Shown piece by piece: positions 21,954-32,468 of a stretch of 64,000 nt of DNA. The notes beneath the pieces are model-generated. The model was given only the letters and a program-made list of their open reading frames with translations, was not told the DNA's origin and made no database searches. Within the stretch, counting starts at the first letter, position 1, and each line of letters opens with the position of its first letter. The DNA lies in contig SZWC01000517.1 of the NCBI GenBank assembly GCA_023375785.1, positions 342,792 through 406,791 of the forward strand, given 5' to 3'. The translations under genes were made by a program, and so were the position numbers. This stretch comes from Penium margaritaceum (Eukaryota; Streptophyta; Zygnematophyceae; Desmidiales; Peniaceae).

Positions 21954-24900
21954 ATGAACCTTCAGATTCAGTCATACATATCGGCACCCAGCTTCGTGCA
22001 TCAAGATTCGCGAAGGCGGCACCAGCAGCTGTTACAGCAACCTTCTGTACGCCACTTATTGCTGCGGCGTGCAGCCACACAGGCGGACAGCAGAGACATC
22101 TTGCCCACACCCTCTTGCACTTCTGTCAGTTCATCGCCGGGCGTGGATCCACTGGGACAGCACCAAAGAGTTACCGAGTGGTTGGAACAGCTACACTGGC
22201 GGCGTATCATGAACGCAGTGGAGGACTGCGTGGAGGTGGAAAGCGTACACAGCCAAGATGTGCGCGGAACCCACCAGCCCCCGGCCAACAACTCTACGGA
22301 GCATAGGTGGTTTTCCAATGTGCCACCGCCAGCAGACGGACTCTCTGAGACCGGGAGATTACTGGCATATCAAGGGCCACTTTACCAGCGGCGCGGCGGA
22401 ATGCAGCCGTCATGGGCAGCAGAGGAGGATCACCTGCCATCCGTGCCCCTAGCAGGGATGGAAACCTCCCCACCCCCAATTGTCTCCACGGAGCCAGCCT
22501 TCGGGGCTGCTCACCGCTACCAAGCGCAGCTTGGATACATGCCTGCGGAACGTTCACCTTCAGCAAAGGGAGAAAGGGGGATGAGGCAGCCTCTGCAGGA
22601 AGCATCCACCAAACAGTTGGGCAGGTCACCTTTGATGCCAGAGACGAGGCAGCAGCTTCACCCACCCACAACAAAACAGGTGGCGGGGGATCAGGCAGTC
22701 GGGGCTGGACTATCCAACGCGATGGACGGAGCATCCCTCCAGGTGAATCCGCGGTTGATTGCCGTGGACACCCCAGTAACACCGAGCGTGAGGGCAACGG
22801 TGAGCCACAACCCAGAATTCACTGGATGGCAAGGGGCACCGCAAGAGGAACAGAGAGGGGACATGGTACACTAACCCTTCCTGGCTCCGCAGTCATCCCT
22901 CCCAACCCAGCAGCCACTCATAGGGCCCCAGCCACAGCACAACCAAGCATTGCATGGGATTCTGCCATACGCGGGGCCCGCAACAATCTCCTCTTCCAAA
23001 GCCCGACCAGGTTGGATGATGATGGGCACCTGGGTCACGCCCTCCGCGGCAGGAGTGCCGCAGCAGGCCCTTATGCAGCAGACGCCGCCACAGCAGCCGC
23101 CAGTCCCCATGACGGCGCAATTGATACCCGTGACAGTTGGACACCCAGTCTATCACCGGCAGCCGGTGGTTACCACGCCAGCGGGAATTGCGATCCATCC
23201 AGCAACACCCACCACTACCAGTCAGGTGCAGACCACTGTGCCCCAATCCGCCTATCCAGCGCTCCCGCCGAATCCAGGGACTACGGCAACACCTGTAGGA
23301 TCTACTACCGCCCCGCTCTACCACCCTGCAGTGTCACATCCTATACCTCAGGGCTACTGGCTGCCGGGACCTACGGTCCCTGGCGCCCCGAACACACAGG
23401 CACCGCCCCTTGGGACTACCTTCTACTGTGCACCCTACGCGATGCAGGCCACCTCTACGACTCACTACTATGCTCTTTTGGCGACAGCCCCAATGAGCAA
23501 CCCTACACCTGCACCCAAGGGGCAGCCAGAAACTAGCCACGTGGGTTATTCGGCAGTCACAGCCTCGCACCCCAACCCCCCTATTTCAGCCTCGCACCCG
23601 TTCCCCGCGGTGACGTCCATTGCTAGCCAGAATACTGTGCCCCAGCTGCAGTACGTACGTGCACAGCCGGCTAACATTCCGCGGCTGGAGATCTTCAAGG
23701 GGACCCCTGAAGAGGACCCATGGACATGGTTGAAGCAGATCACGATACATGCAAGCATAGGACGGATCCCACCAGACCTTTGTCTGGCCACTGCAGAGCT
23801 CCATCTTCAGGGTGCTACGCAGGACTGGAACAATGCACGAGCGCCGTTTAACTCCTTTGAGGATTTTGGCAACGCGCTGATTGAGCGCTTCAAGCGGCTG
23901 ACCGAGGAAGAAGCACTCCGCAAGATTGAAAAGGAAGTAATGCAGAAGGACACCAATATCTGCAGGTCTTTGGATGAGTTCCTCACGTGGGCATCAATGA
24001 CAAAGAACCCTCAAGGGGAAGGACTGCCGCTGTGGGTACTCTTGCAGAATCTCATCCGCACACTCCCCGATGAGATCAGCAGCCTGATGATTCCAGAGCG
24101 CTACCAGTCGCTGCAGGATGCGGTGTAGGACGCCACGGCCATTTCCACACGGCAACAATCTACGCGATAGCATCAGGGTGGAGATTCTCATGCTTCAGCA
24201 CCAGCAGCACAGGCCTCCCAGCCCAAGCCAAAGGTGTGTTACACCTGCCAGAGCCTGGAGCACATCGCTCGAGACTGTCCGTGCAAAAGACAGGGTGATC
24301 TGCAAACCGATCCCATGCAGCAGGACCCTATGGTGGAGCAGTGGCAGCGGTACTATAATCAACCCTGGCAGGATCAGCAACATCAGCAGCAGACGCAAGC
24401 TTGGCAGCAGGCACCAAACCATCCAATCCAGACTGCTCCGGGAGGGCAGGGCATTTTACCCAACCCATAGGCATCCGCAAACTCTACGATCGGAGCTCGC
24501 AACGTCAAGCTGGGGCTGCCGATGGCGGAAGACGTGACCACACAATTGCCTCCCACCGCAGCGCAGACCACCCTCATCACACGAGCCCAAGAATTAGGCT
24601 TGCGCGGATGGGATTTACAGATGGCAGCCGAAGTACAGGAAGATATGCGGTGTAAGGCAGAGGCCGCGGAAGAACACTTCCAAGAGGTAGTTGCTAATCG
24701 TACCGTCGTGCCAAAGAAACGACGACAGACAAAACCACCACTCGCAGTGGATAAGCAACCTGCCCCATCTCCGTAGGCACCAAAATCAGCTCCAGCGGCC
24801 GCGAAGGTAAGCGTTGACCTCGTCCAACGTCTATTTACCACTCCTATCGCGGAAGTCAACTTCTTTGAGTTCCTCCGCATTCACCCAGAGATAGCACCGC

Positions 24901-25120
24901 GACTGAAGGAGGAGTTCTCTAGAGCCAATCAACGACTCCAAGCTGTGGACATCTCTCTCAACTGTACTTTGCCTACCCCAGGTACACAAAACACCCGCCG
25001 TGCGGTACTCGACTCTTCCTTAACATCAAGTCTCGCGGAAGAAGAGTGGGGATGGGCACCGCAGTCCTTGGAACCCCCGCGACGGGACGACAACCACTAC
25101 GAGGTCACGTGCTGCATAGT
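21954..25120 (+). pseudogene. gag: gag region, five in-frame stops
   Basis: One reading frame stays protein-like over about 3.1 kb but is cut by TAA 22872-22874 and TAG at 24126, 24168, 24468 and 24774. The N-terminal part is rich in Pro, Gln and Thr. A capsid-like core starts near 23676 with PRLEIFKGTPEEDPWTWLKQ and continues through LHLQGATQDWNNA to the first TAG; this is the Retrotrans_gag pattern. Between the second and third TAG is a CCHC zinc knuckle, CYTCQSLEHIARDC (24237-24278), which binds RNA during packaging. A further basic segment (PKKRRQTK) and an FFEFLRIHPEIAPRLKEEF helix lead towards the protease. The start at ATG 21954 is the first in this frame after the LTR and is not certain. 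The frame shifts near 25118-25125 into the protease. Confidence 0.82.
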
Positions 25121-25758
25121 TCCTAGCCATCATCAACACAGGGGCCACTCACACCACTGTGGCGTTCCGCGTCCTTCTGGTAGTCGGATGGGCAGACCGC
25201 ATCCTCCCCACGTGCCGCCTTTTTACCAACTCAGCGGGCAAAATGGACTATGGAGATGGGGAACTTCACGGCCTACCCATGCAGGTGGGATCTCTCCATG
25301 AACCATTGAACGTCCAAATCATGCAAGCCAGGACGTATGACGTACTCCTGGGCATGGATTACTTGGTACCGCGGCGGGCAAACCTCCTTTTCTCCCTCGG
25401 CATCATGCAACTCAGCTCCGCATCCGGGGAAGAAGCGTTTTGCCCAGTCACCATCGGCGAGAGGGTGGCGGTACCTGTAACCAACGGCAAATCTTTCTCC
25501 CTCTTGGAAGCTGCAACAGAGGACTCCCATGCGCATGAAAACAGATTGCCATCTATCACAACCGATGTGCCTGACGCGGAACACGTGACAGTAGGTGAAT
25601 GGCAAGAAATCGCGGAGGAGTCAACTGAGCTCGGAGTACAGACCAACCTCCTGGGGCTGTGGCAGAGGGGAGAACGAGTCCTAAGGGATGGACATCCACT
25701 CGAGGACGAGGAGGAGTTCTACCCACTCCACAAAAAAACGGCATCACCACCCCCGTGA
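25121..25758 (+). pseudogene. Protease region 1, catalytic Asp replaced
   Basis: Retropepsin-like aspartic protease that would cleave the polyprotein. The active-site loop reads LAIINTGATHTTVAF, with AAC (Asn, 25135-25137) where the family needs Asp (DTGA). The change is G-to-A directly after a C, a CpG-type decay. Downstream GLPMQVGSLHEP and RTYDVLLGMDYL match the end of the protease fold. Compared with the second copy (27.6-28.1 kb), the strand before the active site is about eight residues shorter and coincides with the frameshift from gag, so a small deletion is likely. The frame closes at TGA 25756-25758, and the RT frame follows after nine bases in the same phase, so the TGA sits inside what was one pol frame. 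The last 100 residues are acidic with no clear domain. Confidence 0.8.
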
Positions 25759-25767
25759 TGGGATCAC

Positions 25768-27576
25768 ATGCTCCACTCACGACTTTCTCCCGCACAAAAA
25801 CAGGATTTGTGTGACCTGTTGGACGCATTCACGGACATCTTTGCTGGGTCCACAGTTGATCTGGGGGCCGTAGAGACCTTCCACGTCATCTCCACGGGAG
25901 ACTCCGCACCCACAAAACAGAAGGTGCAGCGCATTCTTTCGGAGCAGGAGAAGATTATCACAGAGGGGCTCGCTGAGCTTAAGGCGCAAGGGGTGATTGT
26001 CCCAATCGTCAGTCCTTGGCGTGCCAACTTGGTCATCGTGGGGAAACCGGACGGGTCCAAGCGATTCTGCGTTGACTTCCACGACCTCAACCGTGTGACT
26101 GAGGAGGACGCGTATCCCATGCCACTAATCGTCGACATACAGGAGCGCCAACAAGGTCACGGATGGTTCGCAAAACTCGATGTCAATGATTCCTTTCACG
26201 CTGTTCCCATGCACCCGGACTCCATCGCTAAGACTGCGTTTTTGACACCAGAAGGTCTATATGCGTTTACACGCAAGCCGTTTGGACTCCGCAACGCCAG
26301 CGCGACATTTCAGCGGGTCATGGACTCCACCCTCCGCGGAATCCCCAATGTCAGCTACTACATTGATGACATCATGGTTGCGGCACACACCTTCGAGGAA
26401 CTGTTCTCGTCCCTGGCCGCTGTCTTTGCTGCCCTCCGCAGGGCCAGCCTGAAGCTCAAGGCAGCCAAATGCTCTATCGGAGCCGCAGAAATGGAGTTCC
26501 TGAGCTTCGTGATGAGCTCGGATGGCATTAAGACTGATCCAGAGAAGATCGCGGCGTTACAGGAATGGCGTCAGCCCACTTCCGCGTGGCAAGTCAAGAT
26601 CTTCCTGGGCTTTGTTTCCTTCTACCGGAAGTTTGTGCGTGACCACGCGCGCATCATCAAGCCGGTCCAAGAGTTGACGCACCAAGACGTGCCGTTTGAA
26701 TGGACATCAGACTGTGCGGACGCCTGGAAGGAAATCAAACTCCGCCTGGTTACCGCGCCCATGCTCGAGTTCCCCGACTTCAACCTCCCATTCTCCATCA
26801 CCACTGATTAGTCACGGGATGGGCTTGGCGCCATCCTATCCCAGATGGTGTGGGAACCCACACAGAAGGTGATTGCCTACGCCAGTTGTGCCCTCACAGA
26901 AGGGGAGCGGAAGTACGCGTTGGTGAAGGGCGAATGCTTGGCTGTCCTTTGGGCACTCCAACACCTCCGCCACTATATAAAGAATGGCAAGCTGTTCACG
27001 GTTCTCATGGACCATCAGTCCCTCCAGTGGCTCCTCACTACTCAGAACCACGAGGGCATCCTAGCCAAGTGGGCACTCCTTCTCCAGGGCTACAACATGA
27101 AGATCACGTACCAGCCTGCGGCTGCAAACCGCAACGCGGATGCCCTGAGCCGACTTCCACGCACGGGCTGGCCAGACCCTGACCATGCACCGCTGAATAT
27201 AGCAGAGGCACCTCCAAATGATGCGAAACCTATCCCGGATGTCGTGACATCAACTCCGCCCACTGAAGTAGAATGGGAGGGAGTGGCAAGGGAATTCAAT
27301 GAGGAGGAACAGGAGGTCACCTTGCAACTCCTGAATGAACTTGACCCCGCCGCGGAGTTGGCCGTCGCGGAGACCCTACCAGCCCTCTCTGTGTCCGGCC
27401 TGCAGCTTGCTCGCCGGTACAACCCCACCATCCGCGGCTGGACGTTCGAGGAAATCGCACCCCATCTTCCCCCACGACATGCAACCCCGCAAACCCCGCG
27501 ACCGTCCGCGGCTCTAACCACGGACCTGTCCATTGAGCGACCCGCACTCTTATGCTCCGGCCACACCACTCCTTGA
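25768..27576 (+). pseudogene. pol: Reverse transcriptase - RNase H, one in-frame TAG
   Basis: RT copies the RNA genome to DNA and RNase H removes the RNA strand. The RT fold is complete: RFCVDFHDLNRVT, YPMPL, KLDVNDSFHAVPMHP, KTAFLTPEGLYAF, KPFGLRNASATFQRVMD, and the catalytic YIDD at 26359-26370. It is followed by FLGFVSFYRKFVRDHA and LEFPDFNLPF of the connection. RNase H starts at TTD, where the next codon is TAG (26809-26811), then DGLGAILSQ, the Glu in KGECLAVLWAL and the Asp in LMDHQSLQWLL. NADALSRLPR ends the domain near 27160. A 130-residue acidic tail with no recognised domain runs to TGA 27574-27576. Apart from the single TAG the frame is uninterrupted over 1.8 kb, the best-preserved part of the element. 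Confidence 0.92.
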
Positions 27577-28134
27577 GACCCGCCATCCCCTCACTTTTGT
27601 AGACTTCCTCCTTCACTCCCCTCAGTCTGCAGAAAGTCTCCGCGCCCTCTTCAACAATCACAATACCTCCCTTTCCCCTCTTGGCATTCGCCTAACATGC
27701 ACGCGAGACAGCCTGACCGGCATTTGCCTGTTATCCCGCAACATCATCCTCACTCACTCCAATGTATGCAGTGCCGCTGTACGTGCCTCATGCACGTGGT
27801 CACCCGCGGCTCTCTGCCCCGGACCGCCCGCATCCTACGAAGTCCACGTGGCGTGGTGTTATGTGTGGATATGTGGCCACAAATTTGTGGCCATTGTGGA
27901 CACCGGCGCCACCCATACCACGATTGCGCTCCGGATGGTCCGCTCGCTCCACATGCAGCACCTCATCCAACCCACTCGACTCCGCTTCTCTATCTCCACC
28001 GGAGACATTGACGCGCCGCTCGGACGGATTGCGGGCCTCCCCATGCAAGTGGCTAATGTACATGCGCCGTTCAGGTTTGCGATGTCCGCACGTACGACAT
28101 CCTGCTCGCGGTGGACTGGCTCACACCGCTCTAG
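27577..28134 (+). pseudogene. Second protease module, between RNase H and integrase
   Basis: A second retropepsin-like unit in a place where Ty3/gypsy elements normally have none. The frame reads YEVHVAWCYVWICGHKF, then VAIVDTGATHTTIALRM with an intact catalytic DTGA (Asp codon 27899-27901), then GRIAGLPMQVANVHAPF. A frameshift near 28065-28080 moves the conserved end, DVRTYDILLAVDWLTPL, into the next frame, which stops at TAG 28132-28134. It is clearly paralogous to protease 1: GLPMQV, a His-x-Pro and RTYD(V/I)LL.(M/V)D(Y/W)L occur in both in the same order. Even the leader resembles the one before protease 1 (FVDFLLHSP against FFEFLRIHP). It could be a domain duplication within this family or a piece of a related element inserted by recombination. 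Confidence 0.78.
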
Positions 28135-28326
28135 GCGGATACATTGATCGCCGCAAGCATTCTTAGTCTCATTTCGAGTTTTGGCATTCGATCGTTCACC
28201 CCGCTCTTTACCTCGCATCGACCATCTCCCCGCACGGCCTTCCCTACTCTCGACTGAGCTCTCAGCGGTTCTTGACACACTCGACGGATAACACGCAACT
28301 GGGCTCTCGTCCGCGGAACATCCGAC

Positions 28327-29478
28327 ATGGCACCCAATCAAGGCACGGGGTCCGCGCCTTCGTCGCGGGGGGGTGGGTCCTCCCGACGGCAGCTACGCCG
28401 CCCTGCTCTCAACACGGGTATGGGGCACCGCCCGGCACGGACACCAACACCACCAACGAGGACAGCGGCTCTACCGCGGCAGGGTCCCACGACAAGGACT
28501 GCGCCCGTGAGGACACCAGTACCACCCACCGCCAAAACAGGCGTGTCCCGACCTGGCTCGGTGACAAGAACACCACCAACACCGGTGGCGGCCACCCCAG
28601 CAGCGGCTGCGGCCTCACCGCGGCCCAGCCGGGCCGCAAGGACGACCCTAACCCCAACCACAAGACCGGCAGCGGCAATCCCACCGCGGTCCAGTCCCAC
28701 GGAACGAACAAAAACGCAGGTCATGCCACGTGCGGCCAAATCACCAGACCCGTCGCGACAAGGCCCGGCCACGAGTACACCGACACGGATCCTCAGACGA
28801 ATGGAGCCAGTGGCAGGTGCAACGCAGTCACCGGCAAGAACAATCGCTACACCAACACCAAGCCCGCAAGATGGGGCCCGAACCCTGAGTACCCCACACC
28901 CCTCCCTGGCTACGACGGCGCTCTCTCACTCGCCGTCGACCTCGTGTAATAGCCCAACTTGGCAACCAGCACGTCCCCTGTTGGGCACAGGAACGGTGAT
29001 GGAAGAGGCGAGGACGTACCTTGTAGAAAGCTCGGGGGACAGCAGGAAGCAGCCCAAAGAAGCCCCACTGCTTGAAGTAGTAAGCAGCGTCATGCTCCAA
29101 TTGTTGACAGAGATTTCGGAAATGATCCGCGCGGAGTTCGAGGATTCATTGTTTGGCAAGATGTGGCAGGAGGTTCTCAAGGAAGCAGCCACGGGAGTGC
29201 TAGCCCTCGGAGTGCATGAGAGGCAGGTGCTCTTATTGGAGACAGCAGGCGCAGAGCACCTTGTTTTGGCAGTGCGGGATAGCATGAGCATCAAACCAGG
29301 GGTGGCCAGTGACATGACTGGCGTCGCGGAACTACTGACACGGAGTGGGCGGACCCATCACTGGAAGCCGCTTGAGTGTGGTGGAACAGGGTGCGGAAGG
29401 ACCAGCGCAACAGGCCAGAGTGACGGTACGTGCATCGGCTGTAGGAGAGTGCCAGAGCCCTCATCCTCTACCATGTGA
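28327..29478 (+). CDS. Pro/Thr/Arg-rich open frame of unknown function
   Basis: A 383-codon frame starting at ATG 28327. The first 200 residues are low-complexity Pro, Thr, Arg and Ala, likely disordered and basic. The second part is less biased and probably folded: TYLVESSGDS, then VVSSVMLQLLTEISEMIRAEF and MWQEVLKEAATGVLALGVHE, which look like amphipathic helices. A Gly/Cys-containing end follows (CGGTGC, CIGC). I recognise no domain. It lies between protease module 2 and the integrase frame, in a different phase from both. Position and composition would suit a gag-like or linker region of a second element, but that is inference. Confidence 0.45.
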   Translation: MAPNQGTGSAPSSRGGGSSRRQLRRPALNTGMGHRPARTPTPPTRTAALPRQGPTTRTAPVRTPVPPTAKTGVSRPGSVTRTPPTPVAATPAAAAASPRPSRAARTTLTPTTRPAAAIPPRSSPTERTKTQVMPRAAKSPDPSRQGPATSTPTRILRRMEPVAGATQSPARTIATPTPSPQDGARTLSTPHPSLATTALSHSPSTSCNSPTWQPARPLLGTGTVMEEARTYLVESSGDSRKQPKEAPLLEVVSSVMLQLLTEISEMIRAEFEDSLFGKMWQEVLKEAATGVLALGVHERQVLLLETAGAEHLVLAVRDSMSIKPGVASDMTGVAELLTRSGRTHHWKPLECGGTGCGRTSATGQSDGTCIGCRRVPEPSSSTM

Positions 29479-29641
29479 ATGACCAGGCACCCAGGTCGGC
29501 GGAGGCACCGCGGCGAAGATCTGCAGCAGACAAGTGGAGGTGGGGATGTTTGCTCAACCTCGTCTATGCCAGGTGGAGCGTTCAGTATCCGCAAGAGGAG
29601 AGGTCGCGGCTTGCTGACACCCAGGTGCCTGTGGATGCTGG

Positions 29642-31662
29642 ATGGAAGCCATGGAAAAGTGTTGGACGCTGACGCTCCAGAATGTGATACGCACCAGGGT
29701 GGCGACAGGGGTTGCGGAAGCACACTGGACCGTGGTTCGAGAAAATGGACTGAGTCTCAAGCATGAAGAGGTGCGACACTGGGCCAAGGAGGCAGCAGAA
29801 GTATGCCAAGAAGACAAGAGCAGGAGAGATATGAAGGTGGAGGAGGATTGTGAATACACCCAGCCCTCCCCTCAGTTGCAGCAAATGCAGAAACGCCTGC
29901 GGAAAGCATGGGAGGAGGAGGCAGCCAAAACAGACCGGGCGGCCGCAGAAGCCGCGGAAACAGAGGCCCGATTGGCCAAGGAGGGAGAAGCGGCGACTAA
30001 GGCAGACAAGGAGGCTGCAGAGGAACTCATAAAGGAAGATATGGGGGAAGCAAAAGTGGCGGCGGCAGAAGCGCAAGAAGAGGCAGCAGCAGCAGCGGTG
30101 GCAGCGGCAATGGCACAAGAAAAAGAGGAAGCAATAGCGGCAGTGGAGGCAACGGCAGCAGCAACAGACAAGGTAGCAGGAGCAATAGACACGGAGGCAC
30201 AGGCAGCAACAGACAAGGTAGCAGGAGCAATAGACGCGCAGGCAGCTGAGCTCCTAATGGCAGTACTCCGCAAAGTCCACATGCCAGCGGAGATGGTGCC
30301 AGCTCCACTGCGGCTTGTCTTGGGAGAAGTCGCGACTGCAGCTGTACGCAAGGGGGCGGGAAGGAGGGGACGCACACAGAAAGAGGCGGCGGTGATGGTG
30401 GTTTCCGAAATCAGTGAGTTGCCGGGAGACTCGGAAGAGGAGCAGCCCATCACACGCAGCCATGGATTACTACGGGCTCGGAGAGCGGCTCCACACAGAA
30501 AGGAGGAGGTGATTGAGCTGCACCGCATTGGTGGACGCGGCAGATGCCCGAGTGGCCCTGCTGAGAGCATGCTACAAGACCAATGGGATGAAGGAGAGCT
30601 TCGAGCGGTTGGAATCCTTCGGCTCTTCCGTGCACCTGATCCTTGGGACAGAGAGCCACCGGTCTATGATGAAAAGAACCGCAAAACGTTTGAGGTGATG
30701 AAAGCGGAGCAGGATGGGAGGCGAGCGCGCGGATTGCTGGCAAGAATGCCAGAGACAAAGCGGAAGATGGGGGAAGCAGTAACAGAGAAAGCGGGGAGGA
30801 AGGGGCCCATAGAAACGCAGGACTGGCGGATCTGGCAGACCGCTCACATCCGTCTCTGTGCTGGCAGCAAGGAACCGCAGAAAGTGGAGGCGCAGAAGGT
30901 GTATGCGGATCTAGAAACACGGCTGGGTGTGGAATTCGACCGGAGGAAAAAGGACAACCTAGCCCGTCTGTGCAAGCAGTATGCATGGGAGGACGGTCGT
31001 CTCTGGAGAATAACTCCGCGTGTCTTGTGGGTGCCCCCACCCATGTTGCAGAGAGCAGTTGTGGAGGCCTACTACCGCCATCACCACACTGGTGTGCAGG
31101 CACTGAAGGATCACCTGACGACCATCATCCACATACCAAACCTGGCGGCTATCATCAAAGACGTGGTACAGCACTGCGTCCCATGCGAACGAGCGCGGAA
31201 AACCACGCAGCGGGACCAGCCGCTGTTCCAACCCTTCCCTATTGGCAAACCGCTGGAAAAGATTATCATCGACTTCCATGGCCCCCGCGCACACCGCAAC
31301 CAAGGGAATCAGTACTGGATTGCAGCGGTGGACCACTTCAGGAAGTACCTCTGGGTCTGCGCTGTGCCCAACAAAAGCTCAGCCACCGCGACAAGGTTCA
31401 TCCGCGAGGAAATCTTTTACCGTTTTGGTGGGTGCAACGTGGTGCACAGCGACAATGGCACAGAATTTATGGGGGCCTTCAGAGAGGAGCTAGAGGAGTG
31501 GGGGTCCGCCATGTACACTCCGGGGGGTACCGACCAGAGTCTCAAGGGCAAGTGGAGCGAGTGCATGAAGTACAGGAACGAGCAGTGGCCACCGCGGAAG
31601 GCAGAAGCTGGACTGAGAAGCTGAGGAAGACGGCGCACTTCATCAACATAATTCCTAGCTGA
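29642..31662 (+). pseudogene. Ala/Glu-rich coiled coil plus integrase core, frameshifted
   Basis: Integrase inserts the element DNA into the host genome. The frame from ATG 29642 starts with a charged region and about 150 residues of Ala/Glu/Lys-rich sequence, probably a long helix or coiled coil. It holds an in-frame 45-bp tandem duplication (30161-30250; ATDKVAGAID twice). The integrase zinc-binding domain follows (HHH near 31078 and CVPC near 31175, an HHCC pattern). The catalytic core has Asp in IIIDFHGP (31271-31273) and Asp in VHSDNGTEF (31451-31453). The catalytic Glu (GAG 31555-31557, in QGQVERVHE) is in another phase because of an indel in the G-run at 31500-31504, most simply a one-base deletion. 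That phase then meets TGA 31660-31662. The copy could not make an active integrase. Confidence 0.85.
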
Positions 31663-32465
31663 GCAACCTCCTTCTCACCCCACATGCTACTCTTCAGACA
31701 ACCACCGCGGCCGGCGATGGGCATGCCCCAAAAGCCGCTAAGGCTACCACTTGCCCCGGAGGAGCAAGAGAAGCTCTCGGAAAAGAGAAGGACAAGGAGG
31801 TTGCGGAATGGTTCCGCGAGCGCTCTGAGCAGACAAAGGCCATGCGGGCCGAGGCGCGGTTGAGGGGCTCCGTTGCAGCCTGGCGCGGATGTGATGCGGC
31901 CAACCGACGGCTGAACCATGGGCCCATCAAGGAGGGCCACTTGGTGTACCTCCGCCCCTTCCCCAGTGTGGGGCGAGAGGCGGGGGAGCCGCGGGAGGTA
32001 TACCGCGTGGCTAGCGTTGAAGCGGGGCAAGTGTGGCTGGAAGGACCGGAAGGGTTCAGTGACCGTAGTTACCCGGCCACGGAATTCGTGTTGCTACCAC
32101 CAGCATGGCAAACGCACATCCCCGGGCCGGGAGGTCACCTACCGCCTTTGGGACAGCGGAAGGGCTCGCTTGGATGGAGAGCGCAGGAGGTGCTAGACGT
32201 CTGCGAAGGGCAGGTGTCGCAGCAAGAGCAAGAATGGAGCCAGGAACCAGAGGAGATTGAGGAGGAGGAGTCGGATGTCCGTGAACTGGCCGCAGAGGAG
32301 GTGAGGAAGGAACAAGAACGTGAGCCGCTGCGGCAGGAACAACAATAGGAGCAGCAAGAGGAGAGACGGCAGGAGCACAGAAAGCCGCAGGACCGGAGTG
32401 AGGAGGAGCCTGAAGGTAGGCTCGAGCCACAGCCCGGGCGGACCCCAGCGGGAGTATCCCAGTAG
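31663..32465 (+). pseudogene. Integrase C-terminal region
   Basis: After the TGA the same phase continues ATSFSPHMLLFRQPPRPAM, the usual segment after the integrase core. Near 31785 the phase changes again and reads KAMRAEARLRGSVAAW and NRRLNHGPIKEGHLVYLRPF, followed by a small beta-rich stretch (YRVASVEAGQVWLEGPEG). This is the typical integrase C-terminal DNA-binding region with its G(D/H)LVYL core. An acidic and Gln-rich tail follows; it is cut by TAG 32346-32348 inside a Gln-rich run and ends with TAG TAA at 32463-32468, after a CAG. Confidence 0.7.
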
Positions 32466-32468
32466 TAA

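Noticed and set aside
22412-23536. 374-codon + frame overlapping gag in another phase
   Set aside because: The gag phase carries the capsid and knuckle motifs. This frame is open because of GC-rich low-complexity sequence and has no domain.
29872-30570. - strand 232-codon Ser/Ala/Val-rich frame
   Set aside because: It is the antisense of the GCA/GAG-rich coiled region of the integrase frame.
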